A stretch of DNA of 64,000 bases from Paenibacillus_S sp043945595 (GTDB lineage: Bacteria > Bacillota > Bacilli > Paenibacillales > NBRC-103111), in NCBI RefSeq assembly GCF_043945595.1, contig NZ_JBIFNP010000001.1:5952001-6016000 (forward strand), given 5' to 3'. Below, in pieces: positions 24,842 through 35,552 of the stretch. The notes below the pieces were generated by a model. The model had not been told where the DNA came from, searched no databases, and saw only the letters and a program-made list of their open reading frames with translations. The first letter of the stretch is position 1, and every line of letters starts with the position of its first letter. The translations under genes and the position numbers were made by a program.

Positions 24842-25267
24842 ATGATTTTACAATTAACCCCATTTATCATGCTGGACGGAAAAGCGCACGAAGCGATCCG
24901 CTTCTACGAGGAAGCGCTCGGTGCCAAGGTCGTCTTCAAGCAAACGTTCGGCGAAGGGCCCCAGAATCCCGTATCCCCTCTGTCGGAAGAAGAAAAAGCC
25001 CGCGTAGCGCACTCCGTACTGAAGATCGGGGAAGCCGAGCTGATGGTTTCCGACAGCCTGCCGGGAGCAAGCCTCGAAGCCGGAAGTCAGGTGAACATCT
25101 GCCTCGTGACGACGGACGCAGCGCAGGCTGGGCAGGTGTACGACGCCCTGAGTGCGGGCGGTCAGGTGCATATTCCGCTGGGCGAAATTCATTTCAGCCC
25201 TGCTTATGGCATGATCACCGATCGTTACGGCGTGACGTTTCAAGTGTTTACCCAACGCCCGCGTTAA
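24842..25267 (+). CDS. VOC-family protein (PhnB/YjdN-like)
   Basis: 141 residues from the ATG at 24842; GAAGGAG is 10 nt upstream. Glyoxalase-like fold of the PhnB type: LTPFIMLDGKAHEAIRFYEE ALGAKV at the start, VAHSVLKIGEAELMVSD, QVNICLVTTDAA and FSPAYGMITDRYGVTFQVF. PhnB-like proteins are small metal-binding or degenerate VOC members; function unproved. Divergent from the WYL regulator. Confidence 0.88.
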   Translation: MILQLTPFIMLDGKAHEAIRFYEEALGAKVVFKQTFGEGPQNPVSPLSEEEKARVAHSVLKIGEAELMVSDSLPGASLEAGSQVNICLVTTDAAQAGQVYDALSAGGQVHIPLGEIHFSPAYGMITDRYGVTFQVFTQRPR

Positions 25268-25283
25268 GACGAGCGGGCAGCAC

Positions 25284-25316
25284 GAAGAAAGCCACGGCTG
25301 CGCCTTGGCTTTCTTC
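25284..25316. terminator. Convergent-gene hairpin
   Basis: A 10-bp perfect stem GAAGAAAGCC / GGCTTTCTTC between the convergent VOC and nrnB genes. No strong T-run, so efficiency is uncertain. Confidence 0.55.
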
Positions 25317-25332
25317 AAGTTTCAGCTTCGCG

Positions 25333-26526
25333 TCACACCTGAAGCTTGGCTTTTTGCTCCGCCATATGCTCCATTAGGAAGGAGACGTAGACTTCGTCCC
25401 GCGCCAGCCATGCGGCATATTGCCTTTTGACGTAGCGCTCCGCCTCCTCGAACGTAGCAAACCGTCCGCCCTCTTCCTCGCCGTCCACATCAACCGCCCA
25501 GCCGCCTCCAACGGAGAAGATGAACATGCTTTGATCCTTCCGGTTTTCGTAAAGAGAGCCGTACGGAGATTTCTTTGTGTTAAACGCATTGCGGAAGGCA
25601 TCGGCCCGGATCGGCTCCATCGGAAATACTTCCGCCACATACTGACGGTAAGCTTCCTCGGTCATCGAGGCTCCGGCCGCTTTGGCATGCCCTCCCCCTC
25701 CATACCGGCCCGCAATATCCGACACATCCACATAGTCATGGACGGTTCTGAAGCTGATCCGTTTGCCGCCCATATTGAGAATCGCGATATAATCGAGGTG
25801 CGGGTATTCCTTGCCCAGCTCGTTCCCAAGCTCGGAGTGATAAGACTCGGCATGAACAATGCCTGCATACAGGTCATGGATGACCGTTGGGATCAACTCC
25901 CGCTTCTTTCTGCGGACATACCGTTCGATTTTTTCCTCCTCGATATCCAGCAGCTTTTCTTCAAAATCGTCGAAGGCGAACGTCTCGGCGTGCTGCAGCC
26001 GCGCGACCATTTTTTCCTCGAACTCTTCAATGGACATCAAATGAAACAAGTCGTTCAGCCGCTTCGCCTGCTGCTGATTGTTCCGCTCCCACTCCCAGGT
26101 ATCGTACTGCCGGACCAGTTCAACGAAGGCATCCAGCGTCGGGGTCGGCTTCAACAGCCCGTTTTGCAGCAAATATTCATAGAAAAGCGACGTTGCTGAC
26201 GCGAGCTTCCCGTTCTCATACTCGACTTGAACCATTCCCCAGGCATACCGGTTAAAATGCAGCGAAGTTTTGTGATGATCGATCAGCTTAACTTTGCCGC
26301 CGGCTTTGGCGAATGCGTCCAGCCCCTGCTCGTTGGCTTCATTCACCGCCAGGTCGGTGATAAACAGCTGATGCTTCTTTTTGCCTTTCTCCAGAAACCG
26401 TTCTACCTGCAAGTTGAGCCCGCCGATAGAATTGTACCGGATGTCGGCTTTCACGCCGAATGCGCATCTCGCAACTATGCCGCAGCCTGCGCCGTCCAGA
26501 TCATTATGGGTATATAAAAGATACAA
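25333..26526 (-). CDS. nrnB: DHH-family phosphoesterase (NrnB-like oligoribonuclease)
   Basis: 397 residues. DHH motifs: YTHNDLDGAGCG (motif I), LFITDLAVN (motif II), KLIDHHKTSLHF (DHH), with a DHHA1 domain ending in GRYGGGGHAKAAGASM near residue 275-290. The remaining about 100 residues form a C-terminal extension. NrnB-type enzymes degrade short oligoribonucleotides to mononucleotides in the cytoplasm; the family also includes cyclic-dinucleotide enzymes, so substrate is inferred. Single gene. Confidence 0.85.
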   Translation of the reverse strand: MYLLYTHNDLDGAGCGIVARCAFGVKADIRYNSIGGLNLQVERFLEKGKKKHQLFITDLAVNEANEQGLDAFAKAGGKVKLIDHHKTSLHFNRYAWGMVQVEYENGKLASATSLFYEYLLQNGLLKPTPTLDAFVELVRQYDTWEWERNNQQQAKRLNDLFHLMSIEEFEEKMVARLQHAETFAFDDFEEKLLDIEEEKIERYVRRKKRELIPTVIHDLYAGIVHAESYHSELGNELGKEYPHLDYIAILNMGGKRISFRTVHDYVDVSDIAGRYGGGGHAKAAGASMTEEAYRQYVAEVFPMEPIRADAFRNAFNTKKSPYGSLYENRKDQSMFIFSVGGGWAVDVDGEEEGGRFATFEEAERYVKRQYAAWLARDEVYVSFLMEHMAEQKAKLQV

Positions 26527-26926
26527 GGGTCGCTCCTCCTGCCGCTGGATTCGATTTCGCTTAAAATCTACCGGATAAAATACCCTGGCGCCTGCGACTT
26601 TATGCGGTGCGGGACCATTCCGAGGGGACTTGCAGAAAATTTGCTGTTAGGCTGCTGCCAGCTTGGTGTGAATTTGCTAGGGAGCTCTATGAACTTACTG
26701 CTGTGCCTGCTGCTGTATGACTGCTGGACTACTGCCGGCTTGCTGTAAGTCGCTAGGAGCTCTATGAACTTGCCACCGTGTATGCTGGGACTTACTGCGG
26801 GCCTGCTTCATCGTTCCAGCTGTATCAGAACCCTATCAGAACAATATCAGGGTTCAACTATTTCGTCTGCCGCGCGTCTTTTATACAATGAGGAAATGAA
26901 AGCCATGGAAAGGATTGGTGCCTGCA
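26527..26926. other. Intergenic region with an imperfect direct repeat
   Basis: No gene. GCTAGGGAGCTCTATGAACT at about 26676 recurs as GCTAGGAGCTCTATGAACTT at about 26752, each followed by CTG/TGC-rich sequence. The promoter of the downstream PBP gene must lie here (TTTATACAATGAGG near 26880 is a weak -10 candidate). Confidence 0.4.
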
Positions 26927-29048
26927 ATGAACAATCGATGGGGAAAGCTGGCGGGCAGCTGTATGTTCGTGCTCTTGCTGGGCGTTTTGATGGCAGGCTG
27001 TGAGGAAAAAGTCGTACCCAAGCCTGAAGATACAATGAAAGCTTTCGTGGAGGCCTGGCAGCAGAAGCAGTACGAGTCAATGTATAACCTGCTTCCGGCC
27101 GAAACCAAGCAGCAAACGACGCTGGAAAATTTCGTGAACCGGTATAAATCGATTTATGAGGGCATTGGCATGAGCGATCTATCCATCCGCTGGCAGCCTC
27201 TGGAGACTAAGCCTGCCGCCGACACGGCCGCATCCGCTGCATCCAAACCGAAGGAGGTGCAGACGGACCCGAATAAAGCAGCCTATACGATGCACGTAGA
27301 GATGAATACATCCGCCGGTCCGATTGCGTACGACCAGACTGCGCAGCTGATGATGGTGAAAGAAAAGGTTATGGTCAAGAACAAGGAAAAAGAAATGGAC
27401 AGCTGGAAGGTCCGCTGGGACTCTACTTATATCCACCCCAAGCTGACAGACAAGGATAAAGTCCGCGTGGAGGAGACAGCGCCGCTTCGGGGCGAAATTG
27501 TCGACCGGCAGGGACTCGGGCTGGCAATTAACGAGGAGAGGCTGGAGATCGGCCTCATTCCGAAAAAGCTGCCTGAGCCCGCTGACGATACCGTCATCAA
27601 GCTGGCGGATGTGTTGAAGGCGAATCCCCAGGATATCCAGGCCCAATTGAAGGCCACCTGGGTCAAACCGGATTATTTCGTGCCGATTACGATCGTGGCG
27701 TCGGATGACAAACGGCTGGAGGCGCTGACGGCGCTGCAAGGAGTCACCTACCGGAAGAAAATGCTCCGCGCCTATCCATTGGAAGCCGCGGCGGCACATT
27801 TGGTCGGTTACATAGGCAAAATTAGCAGCGAGGAGCTGACCAAATATAAAGATAAAGGCTATCAGACCGACGACTGGATCGGCAAGTCGGGGCTGGAGCT
27901 CGCATTCGAGTCCAAGCTGAGAGGCTCGGCGGGTACCCGCATCTACATCGCAGACCCGGACGGCAGGGAGAAAGCAACGCTGGCGCAGCGGGACGCTGTC
28001 AACGGAGAAAAGATCCAGCTGACCATTGATTCGGAGATGCAGCTGAATCTGTATCATCAGCTTGAGACCGATACCGGCGCAGGCGCGGTGATGCAGCCGA
28101 TGACGGGTGAAGTGCTGGCCCTCGCCAGCGCCCCCTCCTTCGATCCGAATTTATTCATCAGCGGCGTGTCGGCCAGCCAGTGGAAGCAGTGGACGGACTG
28201 ACCCGAACAAACCGCTGCTGAACCGTTTTGCCCGCGCTTATGCTCCGGGCTCCGCCTTCAAGCCGCTGACAGCGGCTATCGCGCTGCAGGCCGGAACGCT
28301 CGATCCGAATGCAGAGCGCAGCATTGTCGGCAAGCAGTGGAAGAAGGACGCCTCCTGGGGCAATTATTACGTGACCCGGGTGTCCGAATCGCAAACCGCG
28401 GTGAACCTGTCCAAGGCGCTGATGTATTCGGACAACATTTATTTTGCCCAGGTGGCCTTGGATATGGGAGCGGACAAATTTCTTGAGGCGGCGGGCAAAT
28501 TCGGATTTGGCGAAAAGCTGCCCGTTCCGCTCGCCATCGACACCTCCACTCTTTCCAACAATGGAAAAATGCGCAACGATGTACAGCTAGCCGATTCCGG
28601 CTACGGGCAAGGAGAGGTCGTGATGAGTCCGCTGCATGTCGCCGCGGCGTACACTGTATTTACGAATAACGGGACGATGCTGAAGCCGGTGCTGCTGATG
28701 AACGAGGGGCAAAAAAGCGAGCCCTGGAAAACCGGGCTGATCAGCGCCGACGTAGCGAAGACAGTGACGGAGAAAATGACCGAGGTCATCGAGAATCCCG
28801 CCGGAACCGGTCACGATGCCAAGATCGAAGGACTCAAGCTTGCAGGCAAGACCGGCACCGCCGAGCTGAAAGTGAAAAAAGATACCGCCGGACAGGAAAA
28901 CGGCTGGTTCGTCGCCTTCAACACCGATAACCCGCAGCTGCTGGTCGCCCTGATGGTCGAGCAGGTACAGGACCGCAGGGGCAGCCATTATTTATCTCCT
29001 AAAATCAAAAACCTGTTCAGCCCGCTGGTTGGGAAAAAACAGCCTTAG
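26927..29048 (+). CDS. pbpC: Class B penicillin-binding protein with MecA-type N domain, frameshifted
   Basis: 706 residues after removing one base near 28200. Start is the ATG at 26927. A lipoprotein signal (FVLLLGVLMAGC) anchors it. An NTF2-like MecA_N domain follows (TMKAFVEAWQQKQYESMYNL), then a dimerisation region (GEIVDRQGLGLAINEERLEI, VGYIGKISSEELTKYKDKGY) and the transpeptidase. The active-site Ser is in APGSAFKPLTA, SxN in MYSDNIYFAQVA, and KTG in LAGKTGTAELK. The family cross-links peptidoglycan outside the membrane, often with low beta-lactam affinity. The break lies just before the active-site Ser (WKQWTD / DPNKPLLNR), so if real the protein is dead. Confidence 0.88.
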
Positions 29049-29377
29049 GCATGAAGAAAGCCCGCCGGATAAGGAAAAGCTAGCCCGGACCCAAACGCTT
29101 CCCGCCGGTCGAGGTTGACGGGTCACGAACAGATCGTCCCCTTCTTCGAACTGTATAGGGCTTACAGCCAGCCCAGCGGCTCCTTCTAAATGGATCCACG
29201 GGGCTCGGGCTTTATCCCGCCAAGCAGACCAGAAAGCAAGAAGACGCCCCCAGCTCCGCTTCTACAGCGGCGGTGGAGGCGTCTTTCGTATTAGGGCTGA
29301 GCCTGACGCAGGGCTTGCCCCTAGCCAATCCTCAGCCAGGGCAGCTCCTTTGCCAGGCTGACGGCAGCTGACGCGGA
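29049..29377. other. Intergenic region with a hairpin
   Basis: About 330 bp between convergent genes. A stem AGACGCC..CCGC / GCGG..GGCGTCTTT at about 29242-29288 could terminate the PBP transcript. No gene seen. Confidence 0.4.
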
Positions 29378-30530
29378 TTAGAAAATCCGCGATTTCCAGC
29401 CGAGCAGCTTCGCGAGCGCTTCGACGTAATAGTAGTCTCCGTAGATGAGGGAGACATCGATGTTTTGTCCGGCCGGCTTGTGTCCGGTGCCGGCGTACAG
29501 AATCGCCTCGTGCTCGGGACGATCCCACGTGGCGTAGTTTTGCGTCAGCGAGAGCAGGATGCGCTCAGCCGCTTCGCGGTACGGGCGCCCCTGTACCGCA
29601 GGCAGCGCAGCGGCCAGCTCGAGCAGCCCCGAGGCGGCGCAGGTAGCCGCCGAGGTGTCGCGCGGCTCGCCATCGAGCGACTCGGCCGCGCGGAAATCCC
29701 AATGCGCGACGTGGTCGTCCGGCAGCATTGCTAGGAAGTAATGCGCGACGCGCTGAGCCGCGTGCAAGTATTTCGTATCGCCGGTATAGCGATACGTATT
29801 GGCCATGCCGTGCAGCGCCCACGACGCGCCGCGGCTCCAGGACGAGTCGGGTCCGGCGCCTTGGCCGCCGAGCGACTTGATCTTGTCGCCCGTCAGCGGG
29901 TCGAAGCTGACGATGTGGTTCACGGAGCCGTCCTCGCGGATGAAATGCTTCACAACCGTATCTGCGTGCGCCTTCGCGATCATGCTGAAGCGCGGATCGC
30001 TAATCTCTTCCGCCGCCCAGAACAGGATGGACAGGTTCATCGAGGAATCGACGATCGCCCAGCCGGTTTTGTCCTGATTCCATGCTCTCAGGAAATTACC
30101 CGCAAGGTTGAAGCGGCCTGCAAGGAAGTTCGCCGCCGCCAGGCCGCGGCGCTTGCCGTCCTCATCGCCGGTCAGCTTATATTTGATCACCGCCGTAGGC
30201 AAATACTGAAAGCCGACGTCGTGGTGAAAGTTGCTCGGTTGAATCGAACCGCTGCTCCAGCTTCTCGTCCCAGCCCCAAGCCGCGTTCTTGTAATCGCCC
30301 TTGCCTGTCATCTCGTGCATGATCCACAAAATGCCCGGCCAAAAGCCGGATGTCCACCAATCGTGGCGCATGTCGTCATACTTGCCTGTGTCTCTTGGAG
30401 CCACGTGAGGCGACTTGTCGCCGAGCTGCTCGATCATCAGGTCCACTTTGCTTTGCAGTGCTTCCCAGATGTGCGGGAGCGCTTCCTGCAGGTTATCCGC
30501 TTTCATAAATTTGCTTGTATCCCATGTCAT
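29378..30530 (-). CDS. GH88 unsaturated glucuronyl hydrolase, frameshifted
   Basis: 383 residues after removing one base near 30235-30245. N part: MTWDTSKFMKADNLQEALPH, DDMRHDWWTSGFWPGILWIM. The break falls before NFHHDVGFQYLPTAVIKYKL, which has the HHDVGF motif with a catalytic Asp. Later come MNLSILFWAAEEISDPRF, DSSWSRGASWALHGMANTYR (typical GH88 WSRGQAW-like block), DTSAATCAASGLLELA. The enzyme removes unsaturated uronic acid from the oligosaccharides left by polysaccharide lyases, in the cytoplasm. The GH2 gene lies upstream on the same strand. Confidence 0.85.
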
Positions 30531-30588
30531 GTGTTTCGGCCTCCTTGGGGATGGGGGTGTGACCGGATAAACTAGCAGGTGCCTGCTT

Positions 30589-30708
30589 AGGGAAAGAGGT
30601 CTGTTTCCGGTCGCTGTTGAAATTGTGAAATTGGATTAGATGATACTTCGTGGTGATTTCACAATTTCAAAGGCGAACGTTTCACTCCTTCAACAGGCCT
30701 CTTTCCCT
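30589..30708. other. Double-stem structured element, copy B
   Basis: A 17-bp outer stem (AGGGAAAGAGGTCTGTT, 30589-30605, with 30692-30708, one G-T pair) and a 15-bp perfect inner stem (TTGAAATTGTGAAAT, 30617-30631, with 30656-30670). The 5' internal loop TTCCGGTCGCTG overlaps 30605-30616. Same architecture as copy A at 17980-18100. Lies between the GH2 and GH88 genes. Confidence 0.65.
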
Positions 30709-30760
30709 TCGCTTGGCCGCTAATCGCTTAGCTTAGCTTATCTGTCACACCCTGTGTTTT

Positions 30761-33319
30761 TTATATAGTAATAAAAGCAGTAACCAAGCCGGCGCTGGCT
30801 GCGCTGACGACCGAAACCGGCTTGCGGGTCAAGCTTGATGCATTCGCAGCTCCAGTGCTGTCAGGCGCTGCGCCAGCTTGCGCTGTGCTCACGCCGGCTG
30901 CGGGAGCGGACCCTGCGCCTGCACCGGCGCCGGAATTCGGCCCGCTCGCGGAAACGAAGCCGGTGACCGGTACGCTCGCGGCGGCACCGCCGGACGGATC
31001 GATCAGGATGCGCGCGCGGCCGTTCGCCAGCTGGATCAGGCTGGAGCCGCGGACGGTTCCCTGGCAGTCGATCAGCTTACCGTCACCTGCGATGCCGAAG
31101 CGCACGAAGTTGGCCGCATCGAGGCAGAGCACGCCTTGCGCGTCATAGGCCAGCGCTTCTACGAGCAGTTGGCCGTTCTCCTGCGGCTGGGCGTTCAGCC
31201 TCAGCTCGGCAGGCTCGCCCCAGCTTTGCGTCTGGTACTCGAACGACAGCTCGTCCGTGACGGTAACGCCGTCCTTCACCGCAACCACCTTCACATGGTT
31301 CGTGTCCGGCTGAAGCACCGTATCCCAGCGCAGGCCGGCGGCCGGGAAGTTTTGCGAGTCGCGCCGCTTCACGCCAAGACTGGCTCCGTTCAGGAACAGC
31401 TCCGCTTCGGTGCAGTTCGAGTAGACCTTGATCTGCTTGCGTTCCCCTTCCGCACCCCAGCGCACCGGCATCGTATGGCCGTAAATACGGGCCATCGGCT
31501 TCGACGTCCAATACGATTGGTAGACGTAGTAGGCGTCTTTTTTGGTAAAATCGCGCTCGATAATGCCCTTCATGTTCAAGTAGGGAATCGGCGAGTCCGG
31601 ACGGAACCGGCGTCGCAAAATCTTTGAACGCCCACTGCGCCGCACCGGTCAGCCAGTCCATGTTCTCCTGCGATTTCAAATACCAGTCGATCATTTCGCA
31701 GAAGTATGTCTCCGACCAGTCGCCGTCCCGTGACACGCGCGGATCGCCACCGGTCAGCAGGTAGTCGCCGTCGCGCTCATCGGTCTGACCGTTGCCGTGA
31801 CCAATAAATTCGAAGCCTGTATAGGTCTTCTCCACATGCCGCGTCGCAAGATTGTCAGCGCCCCACTCCATATGGAAGAAGGAGTCGACGTTCTCGAACG
31901 CCTGGCGTGAGCTTTCCTCGTAATCCGTGTAAATGCCGCGGTACCAGCCCGCCCAGATGGAAGGCGAATACACGTCGATAATGTCTTTGCAAAATTCGCA
32001 GCGGCGAATTGCCGTCAGCCGGCCCGGGTCCAGCTTATGCGACAGCTCATGAAGCTCCTTCATCAATGCCTGGATCGCCGGGATATCGAAATAATCGAAA
32101 TCGCACTCCCAGTCGTTCTCGTTGCCGAGCCCCCACAAAATTACCGAAGGATGGTTATAATGCTGCTCGATCATCGCGCTCAGCATATCGCGGCACTGTT
32201 GCTTGTACTGCTCGCCGCCGAGACCCCCTCGGCACCACGGAATTTCTTCCCAGACCAGAATGCCCAGCTCGTCACACAGCTCCAGCACGATCCGGGACTG
32301 CTGATAATGGCCGAGGCGGATAAAGTTGACGCCCATGTCCTTAATCAGGTGCATCTCGGTGCGGATCATCTCTTCGGTCATCGCCGGGCCAACGCCGGCA
32401 TGATCCTCATGACGATGCGTACCGCGCAGCAGAAGCCGTTCGCCGTTCAGCTTGAATGGGCCTTTGGTGACAAATTCGAAGCTGCGCACACCGAACCGCT
32501 CCACGACTTCCGTGTGCCCGTAAGCGCTGTCCAGCTCTACCGTGCAGCTGTACAAGTACGGCTCGTCCGTAGTCCAGAGCGTCGGTCCGTTAATTCATGC
32601 AGCGACAGCTCCTTCATGCCTTCCCACGCCTTGGTGCTGGTCTCGAATGCGGCCAGCTCTTTTCCCTCGTGGTCGCGCAAGCGCACCGTCAGCTTCACCT
32701 CATCCGCCGAATGGCCCTGCGGATTATACAGCGCCGCCCGCACTTTGACCGTGCAGGACTTGAGGTCCTGGGACAGCTGCGGCTCCACGTGCACGCGCTC
32801 AAGCGATACCGCCGGAACATACACCAGGTTCAGGTAACGGTAAATGCCCCCGTACAGGTTGAAATCGCTCGCATCCGAAGGAATCGTCTCCAGCTCGCGG
32901 CTGTTATCGCAGGCGACCGCGATCGGGGTCAAGCCTTGATAGCGCTCGATCGCTTTGGCTTCCTCGACCGCATCGGTGATATCCACGGTAAATTCGTCAT
33001 AGCCTCCGAGGTGAGAGCCTACCTTGCTCGTGTATACGTACACATCGGTACGCTGTCCCGCTCCTTCGAAATGCAGCAGCGTCCGTCCCTGCGGATACGG
33101 ATTGCTGACGGCAAGCTTCGTCCGGTACCAGCCTTGCCCCTGATAATATTTGCCGTCGGGGTCCAGCACGTCCAATCCGTTGTACGTATGCGGCAGCTCT
33201 ACCGCATGCCACGGCACATTATAGTGGTTCTGCAGCTTGTCCTGCCGCCAGACCTCCCAAGGGCCGCCCAGGCTTCCGCGGTGATGCTCCCAGTGCTCGT
33301 TCAATCGCTGCTTCTTCAC
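30761..33319 (-). CDS. GH2 beta-galactosidase-family enzyme, two frameshifts
   Basis: 852 residues after one base is restored near 32583 and one removed near 31600. Sugar-binding jelly roll 1-200 (LPHTYNGLDVLDPDGKYYQG, GGYDEFTVDITDAV), Ig-like domain, then the barrel (RGTHRHEDHAGVGPAMTEEM). The acid/base Glu is in ILWGLGNENDW and the nucleophile Glu in FFHMEWGADN. The C-terminal part has KQIKVYSNCTEAELFLNG and a DUF4982-like segment. Near the end an Ala/Gly/Ser-rich insert (GPNSGAGAGAGSAPAAG) interrupts the last sheet. It hydrolyses a beta-galactoside or related glycoside; no signal peptide, so cytoplasmic. Divergent from an AraC regulator. Confidence 0.87.
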
Positions 33320-33479
33320 AATGCTTCACGCTCCGTGTACTCATTTGATGTATAAGTTCATGTCATTTGTCTGCTATCCATTCCCCCTATAGCTTAGCAA
33401 AAAATACAGCCGCATTGTTTGGCGTCCTTATGATAAAATGTTGTTATATTACGGCGAATCTCATGGGGTGAACGTTGCG

Positions 33480-34376
33480 ATGCGCATCATGAACTATATG
33501 AACCTGAACCAGCATCCGGTTCAGTTATCTTTTGTCAGAAACCGGACGGACGAATTCGTCGAAATCTATCATGCCCACCAAGGGATGGAGCTGCTGTATG
33601 TGCATGAAGGCGCCGGGCAGGTCATTGTTAATCAACAAATTTCAGAGCTGGCTCCGGGCACTTTGATCTGCTTCCGCCCCTTTCAGCTGCACCGGATTCA
33701 AATCAAGCTGCCGCCTGCAGCCAGGTATATCCGCTCTCTGTTCGTCTTTGAGCCGACGGAGCTGGAACGATACCTGGCCCCTTTTCCATCCCTGCAGGCC
33801 TTCTTCCACCGATTGTGGAAAACGCCGCTCGCGCAGCAGATTGTGTCCGGTCTTCCCCAGGGGCGGATGCTCGGATTGATAGAGGATTACCGGGAACGCA
33901 TCGCCCAGTCACCGCAGGAGCGGATGCTGGAGGAACAGATGCTGTTTCTGGTCGCTCTGCTGCATTTGGTCTCCGCGCAAAAGCCGGCCGTTTCCGCCGA
34001 GGCCTCCCTGGAATCCTCCTCTTCCGGGTCCGGAGCATCCGGCAAACCCAAATCGTCCACAGCGGAGCAGGTTATGGAATGGATCGAAGAGCATTACATG
34101 GAGGAGTTCCAGCTTGACGCTCTTGCCAAGGCGGTTCATCTGTCGCCTAACCATGTTTCCGCGGTGTTCAGGCAGACGGTAGGCACCAGCATTACCGAAT
34201 ATTTAACGGCGCGGCGCATTCGCCAAGCCTGCTGGCTCCTGCGCACGAGCGACGCAGCCGTACAAGAAGTAGGCCAGGCCATCGGCTTGAGCAACTTCCC
34301 TTATTTTTGCCAGCTGTTCAAAAAGCACGTCGGGCTGACGCCCTACAAATATAAGCGGACGATCGGGCAGCCGTAG
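33480..34376 (+). CDS. AraC-family regulator of the GH2/GH88 locus
   Basis: 298 residues from the ATG at 33480 (GGGGTGAAC upstream; an ATG at 33438 is in frame but lacks an RBS). Cupin-like N domain (YHAHQGMELLYVHEGAGQVI, PGTLICFRPFQLHRIQI). Double HTH at the C-terminus (FQLDALAKAVHLSPNHVSAV, VGQAIGLSNFPYFCQLFKKH, VGLTPYKYKR). A Ser/Gly-rich linker (ESSSSGSGASGKPKSS) joins them. It faces the GH2 gene across about 160 bp and probably activates it. Confidence 0.92.
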   Translation: MRIMNYMNLNQHPVQLSFVRNRTDEFVEIYHAHQGMELLYVHEGAGQVIVNQQISELAPGTLICFRPFQLHRIQIKLPPAARYIRSLFVFEPTELERYLAPFPSLQAFFHRLWKTPLAQQIVSGLPQGRMLGLIEDYRERIAQSPQERMLEEQMLFLVALLHLVSAQKPAVSAEASLESSSSGSGASGKPKSSTAEQVMEWIEEHYMEEFQLDALAKAVHLSPNHVSAVFRQTVGTSITEYLTARRIRQACWLLRTSDAAVQEVGQAIGLSNFPYFCQLFKKHVGLTPYKYKRTIGQP

Positions 34377-34472
34377 CCGCACGGTTAGCGCTTCACATTT
34401 TAGCAGCACAATCACACCCGCTGAATAGCCTGCAACGGAAGCTGGCGCGATCATTCCAGCCTCTTAACGACT

Positions 34473-34533
34473 AAACCCCAAAAGGCGGGCGTGTTGTGTT
34501 CATACGCCGTACGTCTTTTGGGGTTTATTTTTT
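34473..34533 (+). terminator. Terminator after araC
   Basis: Stem AAACCCCAAAAG / CTTTTGGGGTTT with a 30-nt loop that can pair further (GGCG..CGCC), followed by ATTTTTTAT. Confidence 0.8.
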
Positions 34534-34555
34534 ATCCTGTTGATTATTTGGTCCA

Positions 34556-35014
34556 TTAACTATTTGAGACTACAAACTTCAATAAAGGCAGCAGCATCGT
34601 TTCATTGACGGCGGAAGGCTTATAGCCGATTCTAACTGCTCCCTGTTTCAAATAAAACGCTTCGGCATGAATATCACTCTTGATGATAAACCCGCTAATA
34701 CCAAGCTCTTTTACGGTCTTCAAAAGATGATTCCACAAGAATTTGCCGACGCCTTGACCTATCCTTTGGGGATGGATAAAAAACCAAACTAATTCATGCT
34801 CTGTCCCGATCTCCGTCAGTTCGTAAAATCCTATAACATCCTCCTCCTGTTCGATAACATAAACATGGTTATCCTGGATAACTTGCTCCGTGATGTTCAT
34901 ATACTCACGAGCCGCCTCGAGGTATCCTTGATCGTATCCCCAGTACGATTTGGATTCAAATGCAAGCTGTGTGAGCAAAGACGCTTCCTCAGGCACTGCT
35001 TCTCGTGTCCTCAT
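34556..35014 (-). CDS. GNAT-family acetyltransferase
   Basis: 152 residues from the ATG at 35014 (AGGTGGG upstream). MRTREAVPEEASLLTQLAFE is a typical GNAT start; LVWFFIHPQRIGQGVGKFLW is the acetyl-CoA motif (Q-x-x-G-x-G-x-x); IIKSDIHAEAFYLKQGAVRI follows. Substrate unknown. Another GNAT gene follows upstream on the same strand. Confidence 0.88.
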   Translation of the reverse strand: MRTREAVPEEASLLTQLAFESKSYWGYDQGYLEAAREYMNITEQVIQDNHVYVIEQEEDVIGFYELTEIGTEHELVWFFIHPQRIGQGVGKFLWNHLLKTVKELGISGFIIKSDIHAEAFYLKQGAVRIGYKPSAVNETMLLPLLKFVVSNS

Positions 35015-35062
35015 CTGTTTCCCACCTTTCAAACCGGCTTAATTGCTGCCAGCCTATGCCGT

Positions 35063-35529
35063 CTATAAAATCATTTCGAACTCGATCTCATGCTGAATCG
35101 GAATGCCCTCATCGCTTACCAAAGGAATGCTCGGCTTTACCAATCTAGCCTCATGCACTGCATGGCGATGAATACATTTCATATCAAACCCGCGCTTCTG
35201 ATAAAATCGAATGGCATGAATATTATCGTTTGTCGTAATGAGCCACATTCGCTTATAGGGGCCTGCTTGCAGGCGTTCTTTAACAAGGTTAATTAATGTC
35301 GTGCCAATTCCAGCGCCTTGACGGTAGCTATTCAATGCCACGATCTCGCATTCCTCATCCGCCAAAGCATAGAAGATCATGCCAAGGATATTTCCCGCTG
35401 CGTCCTCCGCGATATAACCTGGAAGCTGCCCTTCAAGTGATGAACGTTCCCTCTGGAGACGACAATCGTGCCCCGCGCAGCCAGCAGCTGCTCTCTATGA
35501 CGGTCACTAATCTCTTTATAACGCACCAT
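35063..35529 (-). CDS. GNAT-family acetyltransferase, frameshifted
   Basis: The ATG at 35529 reads MVRYKEISDRHREQLLAARG and TIVVSRGNVHHL. One base is missing near 35425-35440, after which EGQLPGYIAEDAAGNILGMI and FYALADEECEIVALNSYRQG AGIGTTL follow (acetyl-CoA motif QGAGIGTTLI), then NIHAIRFYQKRGFDM. Restoring the base gives 155 residues. It has the GNAT pattern of intracellular small-molecule or peptide acetyltransferases. Confidence 0.78.
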
Positions 35530-35552
35530 TCAGCTCTCCCCCCAGCAAGCTG

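Noticed and set aside
29262..29528. 88-codon minus-strand ORF downstream of GH88
   Set aside because: Partly overlaps the GH88 gene in another frame and a hairpin; composition typical of a shadow.
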